Positions 19,001-25,209 of a stretch of 64,000 nucleotides of DNA are shown piece by piece. A program made the translations under genes and the position numbers. The notes beneath the pieces were generated by a model. That model did no database searches and was not told the origin of the DNA. It saw only the letters and a list, made by a program, of their open reading frames with translations. Position 1 is the first letter of the stretch; the number at the start of each line of letters is the position of its first letter. Source of the DNA: Mesorhizobium sp. B2-7-1 (GTDB taxonomy: Bacteria > Pseudomonadota > Alphaproteobacteria > Rhizobiales > Rhizobiaceae); NCBI RefSeq assembly GCF_006440735.1, contig NZ_VFUA01000022.1, positions 1-64,000 of the forward strand, given 5' to 3'.

Positions 19001-19499
19001 GACGGAGGCTGAGGAACCAAAGCCCGTACTCCTGTGGCGCCAGGCGCGTTTCGACCACCAGCGTCCGCGCCATCGCCAGGACAACCGCCGTGACAATCGC
19101 CCGCGTGGTGGACAACCCGCGCGCGACGGCCAGGCAGGCGCCGCAAGCGGCCAGCCCGGCGATCGTCCGGCCCATGAAGGCCGCCGCGAGCAACGCAGCG
19201 ACGGTGCGGGCAAGCCGCGCTTCGACCGCTCGAAATACAAGCCGAGGCCGGAGACGGGCGACCGCCGCGAGGGTGGTGAACGGCGCGAAGGCAGGCCGCA
19301 AGGCGAGCGCCCGGATCGCCACGAGGGGGCCCGCCGCGAGGGCCGGCCCGACTGGAAGGGCAACAGGCAGGACGGCAAGGCTAACCAGGGTGGCAAGCCG
19401 GCGTTCCAGGGCAAGCCGCGCGAAGAGCGCCCGCAGCGCTTCGATCCGGATTCGCCCTTCGCCAAGCTTGCCGCCTTGCGCGACCAGCTGAAGAAGTAG
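16035..19499 (+). CDS. SUV3-like ATP-dependent RNA/DNA helicase
   Basis: This 1154-residue superfamily-2 helicase resembles mitochondrial SUV3. Motif I LGPTNTGKTH is at about 22-31, motif II AIDEVQLAGD follows, and motif VI is QIAGRAGRH. A C-terminal SUV3 domain follows. From about residue 815 the protein is an Ala/Glu-rich charged stretch, and the last 150 residues are Arg/Gly/Gln/Asp-rich and probably disordered, which suits RNA binding. I chose MNIQPKHSQP; a frame open further upstream overlaps the GANTC-rich region and has no family character. It heads a helicase, S4 protein, ferredoxin, CarD series common in Rhizobiales. Confidence 0.9.
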   Translation: MNIQPKHSQPLILSGRDVTAVLGPTNTGKTHLAIERMVAHETGIIGLPLRLLAREVYARVCEKVGAHKVALITGEEKIVPAGARYSVCTVEAMPRETDAAFVAIDEVQLAGDLERGHIFTDRILHLRGRQETLLLGAATMHGILQRLLKGVSVVTRPRLSHLAYAGSKKLTRLPRRTAIVAFSADEVYAIAELIRRQQGGAAVVLGALSPRTRNAQVEIFQSGDVDYLIATDAIGMGLNLDLDHVAFAQNRKFDGYQYRNLTAAELGQIAGRAGRHLRDGTFGVTGQVDPFDEDLIAKIEGHDFDPVKVLQWRTADFDFSSLDALKRSIETNAPVEGLTRALPAVDAQALEHLSRDGDIRALASGKERVALLWEACALPDYRKIAPAQHADLIASIYMDLARHGHVDENYMAEQVRRADTTEGDIDTLSHRIAQIRTWTFVSNRPGWLADQLHWQEKTREIEDRLSDALHERLTKRFVDRRTSVLMRRLRENTMPEAEISPTGTVLVEGHHVGELQGFRFTADQSAGGEDAKAVRTAAQKALAAEFEARAERFAACANGDLALGSDGVLRWIGAPIGTLVAGDEALKPRLVLLADEQLTGPARDKVAARAERFVNFQVEQLLKPLVDLKNADQLTGIARGIAFQLVEHFGLINRRDIAEEMKSLDQEGRAALRRLGVRFGAYHVFVPALIKPAPAGLVTLLWALKNDGKDKPGFGDVVHALASGRTSVVIDPAFDKTFYKLAGYRNLGRRAVRIDILERLADLIRPATNWKPGLGQRPDGAYDGHAFMVTPPMMSILGATADDMEEILKGLGYRAEPKPAAEVKAKLEAQDNAAREAAEAKLAAEEAARAAQAAAEVATTDTIAETPAEGSEPAAVEAVAEASAEAVVEAAAEPAAEEPAEVPAEVTEEAPVVEDTAAVDTTAAPESAESADALPSPSSVEEVAAQGDAGDSADHAESTDTAGAPPAPALRADPPHEGEGSEAAAGETPTEAEEPKPVLLWRQARFDHQRPRHRQDNRRDNRPRGGQPARDGQAGAASGQPGDRPAHEGRREQRSDGAGKPRFDRSKYKPRPETGDRREGGERREGRPQGERPDRHEGARREGRPDWKGNRQDGKANQGGKPAFQGKPREERPQRFDPDSPFAKLAALRDQLKK
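18832..18976. repeat. Possible palindromic repeat inside the helicase reading frame
   Basis: The segment starts with CCCTTCCCTCCCCCTCC and ends with CCCTCCGCACGAGGGTGAAGG, the two ends being roughly inverted. The inner part CCCCGGCGCTGCGCGCTGACC also looks like rhizobial palindromic elements. It translates in frame to a linker-like stretch (PSPSSVEEVAAQGD to ALRADPPHEGEG) in the disordered tail. Assignment rests on resemblance only. Confidence 0.4.
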
Positions 19500-19503
19500 G
19501 CTA

Positions 19504-19573
19504 GAGCATGATCCCGAACCGAAGGACCGCGTCAGCGAAAAGTGGGAACCGGTTTTCGGGCGAGATCATGCTC
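19504..19573. repeat. Rhizobiales GAGCATGATC-type palindromic repeat
   Basis: The 10-bp arms GAGCATGATC (19504-19513) and GATCATGCTC (19564-19573) are perfect reverse complements. They enclose CCCGAA and TTCGGG and the typical AAAAGTGGGAACCGGTTTTC core. This repeat is widespread in Rhizobiales genomes, usually just after stop codons, as here. Confidence 0.8.
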
Positions 19574-19590
19574 CAACAGAGCTAGCCGCG

Positions 19591-19977
19591 ATGGTTGGAG
19601 AAGGCCGCCAGCGCATCGACAAATGGCTGTTCTTCTCGCGCGCGGTGAAATCGCGGTCCCTGGCGGCGAAAATCGCCGTCGCCGGGCGCGTCCGCATCAA
19701 TCGCGACAAAGCAGCGCAGGCCTCGGATATGGTGAAGCCCGGCGACGTGCTGACCATCACCTTGGAAGGCCGTATCCTCGTCTGGAAAGTCTTGAACTGC
19801 GGCACGCGGCGAGGCCCGGCCGAGGAGGCGCGGCTGCTTTATGAGGACATGTCGCCGGCGCCGACACCCAAAGGCGAGGCCGTTCCGGACGCCATTCCGG
19901 CCTTGCGCGAGGCCGGCAGCGGTCGCCCGACCAAACGCGAGCGCCGGCAGACCGACCGGCTGCTCGGCGACGATTGA
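19591..19977 (+). CDS. S4-domain RNA-binding protein (Hsp15-like)
   Basis: This 128-residue protein has an S4 domain at residues 7-60 (RIDKWLFFSRAVKSRSLAAK, then GRVRINRDKAAQASDMVKPGD). That is the heat-shock protein 15 type, which in E. coli binds free 50S subunits carrying nascent chains. The tail is basic and probably disordered (RPTKRERRQTDR). It lies between the helicase and fdxA genes on the same strand. Weak Shine-Dalgarno sequence; the start is chosen because the S4 domain follows at once. Confidence 0.88.
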   Translation: MVGEGRQRIDKWLFFSRAVKSRSLAAKIAVAGRVRINRDKAAQASDMVKPGDVLTITLEGRILVWKVLNCGTRRGPAEEARLLYEDMSPAPTPKGEAVPDAIPALREAGSGRPTKRERRQTDRLLGDD

Positions 19978-20124
19978 GATTATAAGGGACCCTCGGCGCA
20001 GCGAACCGCGACAATTCGTTTCCGCAACGCCGGCCCGGCCAGCAAGCCCTGCCCTTGCAAGCGGCGGGCAAAGGCGTTACCTCAGCCAAAAAGCCCAGCA
20101 AAATGGGACGTTCCGGAGCCTGCA

Positions 20125-20463
20125 ATGACCTATGTCGTGACCGACAATTGCATCAAATGCAAATACATGGACTGCATCGAGGTCTGTCCGGTCGACTGTT
20201 TCTACGAAGGCGAGAACATGCTCGTCATCCACCCCGACGAGTGCATCGACTGCGGCGTCTGTGAGCCCGAATGCCCGGCCGACGCGATCAAGCCGGACAC
20301 CGAGGGCGGTCTCGACAAATGGTTGCAGGTCAATTCCGAATATGCCGAGAAATGGCCCAACATCACCGCCAAGAAAGAGCCGCCGGCTGACGCCAAGACC
20401 TTCGACGGCGAGACCGGAAAGTTCGAGAAATATTTCTCTGCGGAGCCCGGCGAAGGCGATTGA
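20125..20463 (+). CDS. fdxA: 7Fe ferredoxin FdxA
   Basis: This 112-residue ferredoxin has two cluster sites. The first, [17 protein letters not shown] (Cys 9, 12, 17, 21 and 25), is the arrangement of a 3Fe-4S plus shared 4Fe-4S ferredoxin; the second, [11 protein letters not shown], has Cys 40, 43, 46 and 50. The C-terminal extension of about 50 residues ([18 protein letters not shown]) is typical of the alphaproteobacterial FdxA family. It transfers electrons in the cytoplasm; the partners are not known. The neighbouring S4, fdxA and carD order is conserved in Rhizobiales. Confidence 0.95.
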   Translation: MTYVVTDNCIKCKYMDCIEVCPVDCFYEGENMLVIHPDECIDCGVCEPECPADAIKPDTEGGLDKWLQVNSEYAEKWPNITAKKEPPADAKTFDGETGKFEKYFSAEPGEGD

Positions 20464-20837
20464 CATAATCGCAGATAGCGCCAGCGTGACGCGGCGTAAC
20501 ATGGCCGATACAATTACTGTCTTGACAGGAAGCGGTGTCGCTCGGCGTTAGCGAACGCAGCAAAACCTTGATTCTTCCGACTTTTTGTGTTACATCAGCG
20601 AAACATGCCGGTGACACAACGTCGATTTATGGCGCTAACGCCCCAAATCACTGAAAGGTGAGCTTCTCAAACCCGAACCAGAGCAATCTGGGACAGGCGG
20701 CCGCATTCGTGCGCTTTGCTGGTCTCGGCTTTTCCGGTGGGTTCACCTGTTGTGCGGCTAATGATCGGCCACCGCCGGTCACACGAGTTCAGCCGGCGCC
20801 GCCATGCCGGCGCTACAACCAAGGAGTTCAGGGCGTA
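20464..20837 (+). promoter_or_regulatory. Gene-free carD upstream region
   Basis: A 374-base gap holds the carD promoter. TTGACA occurs at 20522-20527, and the short inverted repeat GCGTT-AGCG-AACGC is at 20545-20558. A frame open into carD from 20658 has no conserved character and is not called. No RNA structure is obvious. Confidence 0.35.
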
Positions 20838-21419
20838 ATGGCAACGATCACCCCGCAGAAGAAGTCCACCGCGGCCCGTCACGGTTTCAAGACCGGCGAG
20901 TTCATCGTCTACCCGGCGCATGGCGTCGGCCAGATCGTGGCGATCGACGAGCAGGAAGTGGCAGGCCACAAGCTGGAACTGTTCGTCATCGACTTTCAGA
21001 AGGACAAGATGCGGCTCAAGGTGCCGGTCGCCAAGGCGACCTCGATCGGCATGCGCAAGCTGTCGGAAGAAGACTATGTCGACCGCGCGCTGAAGGTCGT
21101 GCAGGGCCGCGCCCGCGTCAAGCGCACCATGTGGTCGCGCCGTGCCCAGGAATATGACGCCAAGATCAATTCCGGCGACCTGATCTCGATCTCGGAAGTG
21201 GTGCGCGACCTCTATCGCGCCGACAACCAGCCGGAGCAGTCCTATTCCGAGCGTCAGCTCTATGAAGCCGCGCTCGACCGCATGGCCCGCGAGATCGCCG
21301 CTGTGAACCGCATGTCGGAGACCGAGGCAGTGCGCCTCATCGAGGTCAACCTCAACAAGGGTCCGAAGCGCGGCGCCAAGGCCGACAACGAAGAATCCGA
21401 ACAGGAAGAAGCTGCCTGA
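20838..21419 (+). CDS. carD: CarD-family transcriptional regulator
   Basis: This 193-residue protein has the CarD/CdnL N-terminal Tudor-like domain that contacts RNA polymerase beta (FKTGEFIVYPAHGVGQIVAIDEQ at about 17-40), then the helical DNA-binding part. The helical part is rich in Arg/Lys (LKVVQGRARVKRTMWSRRAQEY) and ends in an acidic tail. CarD stabilises open promoter complexes, notably at rRNA promoters. The ATG at 20838 has AAGGAG 12 bases upstream. It closes the series that starts with the helicase and is followed by a terminator. Confidence 0.93.
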   Translation: MATITPQKKSTAARHGFKTGEFIVYPAHGVGQIVAIDEQEVAGHKLELFVIDFQKDKMRLKVPVAKATSIGMRKLSEEDYVDRALKVVQGRARVKRTMWSRRAQEYDAKINSGDLISISEVVRDLYRADNQPEQSYSERQLYEAALDRMAREIAAVNRMSETEAVRLIEVNLNKGPKRGAKADNEESEQEEAA

Positions 21420-21441
21420 GCTTTTTCGCTCCAAGCGTATG

Positions 21442-21469
21442 AAAAACCCGGCCTCGCGCCGGGTTTTTT
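21442..21469 (+). terminator. Rho-independent terminator after carD
   Basis: The stem CCCGGC / GCCGGG with flanking AAAA and TTTTTT lies 23 bases after the carD stop. The A and T runs could let it work from both sides. Confidence 0.88.
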
Positions 21470-21486
21470 GTCTCTGGTGCCCAACT

Positions 21487-22263
21487 CTACGCCCCGCCGC
21501 CGGCTTCCTTCTGCGCCTCCTCCTGCCTGAGCGAGGCAATGAAGCGTTTGGTCCGCTCGCGCTCCGGATTGTCGAACACGACCGAGGCCGGGCCTTTCTC
21601 GACGATCGAGCCGGCATCGAGGAAGACGACCTCCTGCGCGATCTTGGAGGCGAGCCGCAGGTCATGCGTGGCCATCACCATGGTCGTACCTTCGCGGGCA
21701 AGCTGCCCGAGCACGTCGACCACTTCCTGCGCCAGCTCCGGATCGAGCGCCGAGGTCGGCTCGTCGCAAAGCAGCACGCGCGGCGACGGCGCCAGCGCCC
21801 GGGCGATCGCCACGCGCTGCTGCTCGCCGCCCGACAGCGTCGCCGGCCAGGCATCCGCCTTGTGCGCCATGCCGACCTTTTCGAGCAGCGCCATCGCCCG
21901 CTCGCGCGCTCTTGGCTCGGGCCATTTCAGCACCGTCACCAGCCCTTCCATGACATTCTCGATCGCCGTGCGGTGCGGAAAGAGCTGGAAATTCTGGAAC
22001 ACCATGCCGGTCTGCAGGCGGATGCGCTGGATGTCCTTGGTCGGGACCTTGCCGCCCGGATGGAACGCAAGCGTCTCGTCGCCGATGCGCAACGATCCGG
22101 ACGTCGGGATCTCCAGGAGGTTGATGCAGCGCAAGAGCGTGCTTTTGCCGCCGCCGGAAGGACCGACCAGCGCGGTCACGGAGCCCTCGGCAAGGCTGAC
22201 GGTGACGCCTTTCAGCACCAGATTGTCGCCGAAGCGCTTTTCGATGTCGGTGAGGCCGATCAT
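21487..22263 (-). CDS. Polar amino-acid ABC transporter, ATP-binding protein
   Basis: This 258-residue ATPase powers the uptake system whose permease overlaps it by 4 bases upstream. It has Walker A GPSGGGKST (34-42), Q-loop VFQNFQLFPHRT, signature LSGGEQQRVAIARAL and Walker B LLCDEPTSALDPE. It belongs to the PAAT family (GlnQ/HisP/TcyN-like). The C terminus ends Gly/Ala-rich after KRFIASLRQEEAQ. Together with the permease and binding protein it resembles the E. coli TcyJLN (cystine) set, but substrate calls within this family are unreliable. Confidence 0.92.
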   Translation of the reverse strand: MIGLTDIEKRFGDNLVLKGVTVSLAEGSVTALVGPSGGGKSTLLRCINLLEIPTSGSLRIGDETLAFHPGGKVPTKDIQRIRLQTGMVFQNFQLFPHRTAIENVMEGLVTVLKWPEPRARERAMALLEKVGMAHKADAWPATLSGGEQQRVAIARALAPSPRVLLCDEPTSALDPELAQEVVDVLGQLAREGTTMVMATHDLRLASKIAQEVVFLDAGSIVEKGPASVVFDNPERERTKRFIASLRQEEAQKEAGGGA

Positions 22264-22940
22264 GAATTGGCCTCCAGGAACCCGCCATAGCGGTTGAGCC
22301 GCACCTCCAGCCGCGCCTGCAGCGCCGACAGCACCGAGCTCAGCGCGAGATAGAGCGCCGCCGCCTCGACATAGAGGATCAGCGGCTCATAGGTGGTGGC
22401 GACGATGCGCTGCGCGGCCTGGAACATCTCGGGCACGGTGATCGCCGCCGCCAGCGAGGTATCCTTGACCAGCGAGATGAAGGTGTTGGAGAGCGGCGGC
22501 ACCGCGACGCGGCCCGCCTGCGGCAGGATCGTGCGCCGCATCGCCTGGCTCCAGGTCATGCCGATCGAATAGGAAGCCTCCCACTGCCCCTTCGGCACCG
22601 AGCCGATGACGGCGCGGATGATCTCCGACGTGTAGGCGCCGATGTTGAGCGTGAAGCCGATCAGCGCGGCCGGAAAGGCATCGAGCAGGATGCCGACCGA
22701 CGGCAGGCCGTAGAAGATCAGGAACAACTGAACGAGCAGCGGCGTGCCGCGAAAGATCCAGACATAGAAGCGCACCAGCGCGACCAGCGGCTTCGGCCCG
22801 AACAGCCGGATCAGCGCCGTCGCAAGCCCGGCGATGAGCCCGAGCGCGAAGGACAGGAGCGTCAGCGGCACGGTGAAGATCAACGCCGCCCATAACAGCG
22901 TAGGCAACGATTCCAGCATCAATTGCAGCCAGTGCGGCAC
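22260..22940 (-). CDS. Polar amino-acid ABC transporter, permease
   Basis: This 226-residue inner-membrane protein has about five membrane helices (first TLLWAALIFTVPLTLLSFALG). The EAA loop reads EASYSIGMTWSQAMRRTILPQA, which contacts the ATPase, and FRGTPLLVQLFL is a His/Glu permease family hallmark. Its stop overlaps the ATPase start (ATGA). It is the only permease, so it may act as a homodimer. It lies downstream of a terminator-like hairpin separating it from the binding-protein gene. Confidence 0.92.
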   Translation of the reverse strand: MPHWLQLMLESLPTLLWAALIFTVPLTLLSFALGLIAGLATALIRLFGPKPLVALVRFYVWIFRGTPLLVQLFLIFYGLPSVGILLDAFPAALIGFTLNIGAYTSEIIRAVIGSVPKGQWEASYSIGMTWSQAMRRTILPQAGRVAVPPLSNTFISLVKDTSLAAAITVPEMFQAAQRIVATTYEPLILYVEAAALYLALSSVLSALQARLEVRLNRYGGFLEANS

Positions 22941-23046
22941 GGAGCGCTTCTCCCTTCCAGATACGGCGGCGCGTTCCCCCGTATGAACTGACTATCACGC
23001 AAAAACCGGCGAGCCGTCAAAGACGCCGGCGCATGAATATCGTGCA

Positions 23047-23083
23047 AAAAATGGCGGGCCGTCTTTGACGACCCGCCATTTTT
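23047..23083 (-). terminator. Terminator/attenuator after the binding-protein gene
   Basis: Perfect 12-bp stem AAAAATGGCGGG / CCCGCCATTTTT (23047-23058 with 23072-23083) lies between the binding-protein stop and the permease start. On the minus strand it is followed by T-rich sequence. It would give more binding protein than permease from one message. Confidence 0.8.
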
Positions 23084-23102
23084 AGAACGAAGGACGATTG
23101 CC

Positions 23103-23876
23103 TTACTTCGAAACGTCCTGGCCGAAATATTTGTCGGCGATCTTCTGGTAGGTGCCGTCGGCCTTGATGTCGGCCAGCGCCTTGTTGATGGCGGCGACCA
23201 GTTCCGGATCGCCCTTGCGCACGATGACGCCGGAATAGTCGGCATTCTCTTCCTGCGCGGCGATCTTCACATTGGCGTCCGGCTTGTGCTTCTTGAAATC
23301 GAGGAAGGACAGGCTGTCGTTGATCGTGGCGTCGGCGCGGCCGGTGAGCAGCAGCTGGATCGACTGGTCGAAGCCGTCGGTGCCGACGAGCTCGGCGCCG
23401 TTGGATTCGGCGAGCTTGCCGAAATTGGAGGTCAGCGACTGCGCCGACTTCTTGCCCTTGAGGTCGGCGAAGGTCTTGATGTCGGTGTTGTCGCCGCGCA
23501 CGATCAGCACCGCCTTCGAGGCGATGTAGGGATCGGAGAAATCATATTTGGCCTTGCGCGCATCGGTGATGCCGACCTCGTTGATGACGGCGTCGTAGCG
23601 GTTGGCGTCGAGGCCGGCGATCAGCCCGTCCCACTTGCCCTCGAGGAACTCGACCTTGACGCCGAGCTTGTCGCCGATGGCCTTGGCGATCTCGACGTCG
23701 AAGCCGACCAGCGCGTTGGATTCGTCGTGATAGGTGAAGGGCGCGTAGGTGCCTTCGGTGCCGACCTTGAGCACGCCGGCCTGCTTGATCTGGTCGAGAT
23801 TGGCGCCGGCATGGCCGGCGGTGACCGCCAGAACCTGCAGCGTTCCGGCGACAAGAAGCGACTTAAGCCATTTCAT
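23103..23876 (-). CDS. Polar amino-acid ABC transporter, periplasmic binding protein
   Basis: This 257-residue protein has a signal peptide (KWLKSLLVAGTLQVLAVTAGHA) and then the SBP family 3 fold (VLKVGTEGTYAPFTYHDE, LVGFDVEIAKAIGDKLG, WDGLIAGLDANRYDAVINEVGIT). The sequence is close to FliY/TcyJ-like cystine or cysteine binders. The start at 23876 is chosen because the signal peptide follows; a longer frame adds 32 non-conserved residues. It is the first gene of the operon and is separated from the permease by the hairpin at 23047. Confidence 0.92.
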   Translation of the reverse strand: MKWLKSLLVAGTLQVLAVTAGHAGANLDQIKQAGVLKVGTEGTYAPFTYHDESNALVGFDVEIAKAIGDKLGVKVEFLEGKWDGLIAGLDANRYDAVINEVGITDARKAKYDFSDPYIASKAVLIVRGDNTDIKTFADLKGKKSAQSLTSNFGKLAESNGAELVGTDGFDQSIQLLLTGRADATINDSLSFLDFKKHKPDANVKIAAQEENADYSGVIVRKGDPELVAAINKALADIKADGTYQKIADKYFGQDVSK

Positions 23877-23958
23877 TTTTATGTGATCCCGTTTTGACCG
23901 GTGCCCCCGGCGCGATTGTGAGACCCGGAAACTGACAGATAGAAGGTCGCTAAATAAG

Positions 23959-23999
23959 GAACCAGATTTCAAAAATCGTCTCTACCAGAAATCTGGTTC
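23959..23999. promoter_or_regulatory. Perfect 12-bp inverted repeat between divergent transporter and rpoH2
   Basis: GAACCAGATTTC (23959-23970) and GAAATCTGGTTC (23988-23999) enclose 17 bases. It lies in the 302-bp gap between two divergent genes, about 83 bases before the binding-protein start, so an operator is more likely than a terminator. A T-run is lacking on either side. The rest of the gap shows nothing recognisable. Confidence 0.5.
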
Positions 24000-24178
24000 T
24001 CAAATCAGCTCGAGAATCCGCCAAACGGCTTTTCCCGGCCAATAACAAAATGTTCCCGTCGGCAACATCTGCCCCCCGCGGGCGGCGGAACCATCCATAC
24101 GCCTGACACGTTGCATGGCTGTTGTAGGGCGCGGCGGCGTCTTTTCAACCGTACCAATCACCGCCAACAGGAGCCGGC

Positions 24179-25042
24179 ATGATCCAGGACGCGGCAGGAC
24201 GGACACTGGTCCGGGCGGCAATGAGGGCTCCCTATCTCGAGCGCGACGAGGAGCACGTCCTTGCGCTCCGCTGGAAGGAAGAGAACGATCAGCACGCGCT
24301 GCACCGGATCACCGTCGCCCATATGCGGCTGGTGATCTCCATGGCCTCGAAATTCCGACACTACGGCCTGCCGCTCGGCGATCTGATCCAGGAAGGCCAT
24401 GTCGGCCTGCTCGAGGCCGCGGCGCGTTTCGAGCCCGCGCGGGAAGTACGCTTTTCCACATACGCCACCTGGTGGATCCGCGCCTCCATGCAGGACTACA
24501 TCTTGCGCAACTGGTCGATCGTGCGCGGCGGCACCAGCTCGGCGCAGAAGGCGCTGTTCTTCAATCTGCGCCGTTTACGCGCACGGCTGGCCAACGGCGC
24601 CGAGCCGCTCTCCAATGCCACGCTCTACCGCGAGGTCTCGGCCGCGCTCGGCGTTCCGGAAGCCGACGTGGCGATGATGGATTCACGCCTGTCCTCACCC
24701 GACAGCTCGCTCAATGCGCCTTTGGCCGACGAGAACGGCGCCGCCGAGCGGATGGACTTCCTGGTCTCGGAGGATCCGCTTCCCGACGAGATCGTCGGCG
24801 AAAGGATCGATGTCCAGCGCCGTGCCGTCTGGCTGAAGAGCGCGCTCGGCGCGCTCAACCCCCGCGAGCTCCGCATCATCGAGGAGCGCAGGCTTAGCGA
24901 CGACGGCGCCACGCTGGAATCGCTCGGCGAACAGCTCGGCATCTCCAAGGAGCGCGTCCGTCAGATCGAAGCCCGCGCCATGGAAAAGCTGAAGCTGGCA
25001 CTGGTGAAGCAGAATCCGGAATTTTTGGCGGAAGCCGCCTGA
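24179..25042 (+). CDS. RNA polymerase sigma-32 factor, RpoH2 type
   Basis: This 287-residue sigma factor has region 2 DLIQEGHVGLLEAAARFEP and YATWWIRASMQDYILRNWSIV, and the RpoH-box-like GTSSAQKALFFNLRRLRARL. Region 4 ends with an HTH (LESLGEQLGISKERVRQIEARAMEKLKLAL). Rhizobia carry two or more RpoH paralogues. The DDGATLESLGEQLGIS end and the position apart from heat-shock genes suit RpoH2, which acts in oxidative/general stress under RpoE. AGGAG precedes the ATG. The assignment to RpoH2 rather than RpoH1 is inference. Confidence 0.82.
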   Translation: MIQDAAGRTLVRAAMRAPYLERDEEHVLALRWKEENDQHALHRITVAHMRLVISMASKFRHYGLPLGDLIQEGHVGLLEAAARFEPAREVRFSTYATWWIRASMQDYILRNWSIVRGGTSSAQKALFFNLRRLRARLANGAEPLSNATLYREVSAALGVPEADVAMMDSRLSSPDSSLNAPLADENGAAERMDFLVSEDPLPDEIVGERIDVQRRAVWLKSALGALNPRELRIIEERRLSDDGATLESLGEQLGISKERVRQIEARAMEKLKLALVKQNPEFLAEAA

Positions 25043-25209
25043 AGTTAATGCGTGCAAAAATCAAGGATAAGAAATTTATTAAATAAGAATATGTCGCCGT
25101 CGGGCAAATTTCCTCGATAATACCTATGATTTGTGAGCTCTTTAACAGACCATCGCGCCCCAATCGGCCTTTTTGACACCTCCAGATCACAACATATGGG
25201 GGATTTGCC

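Noticed and set aside
20658-20837. 60-residue N-terminal extension of CarD
   Set aside because: The residues show no family character, and AAGGAG plus the Tudor-like domain support the ATG at 20838.
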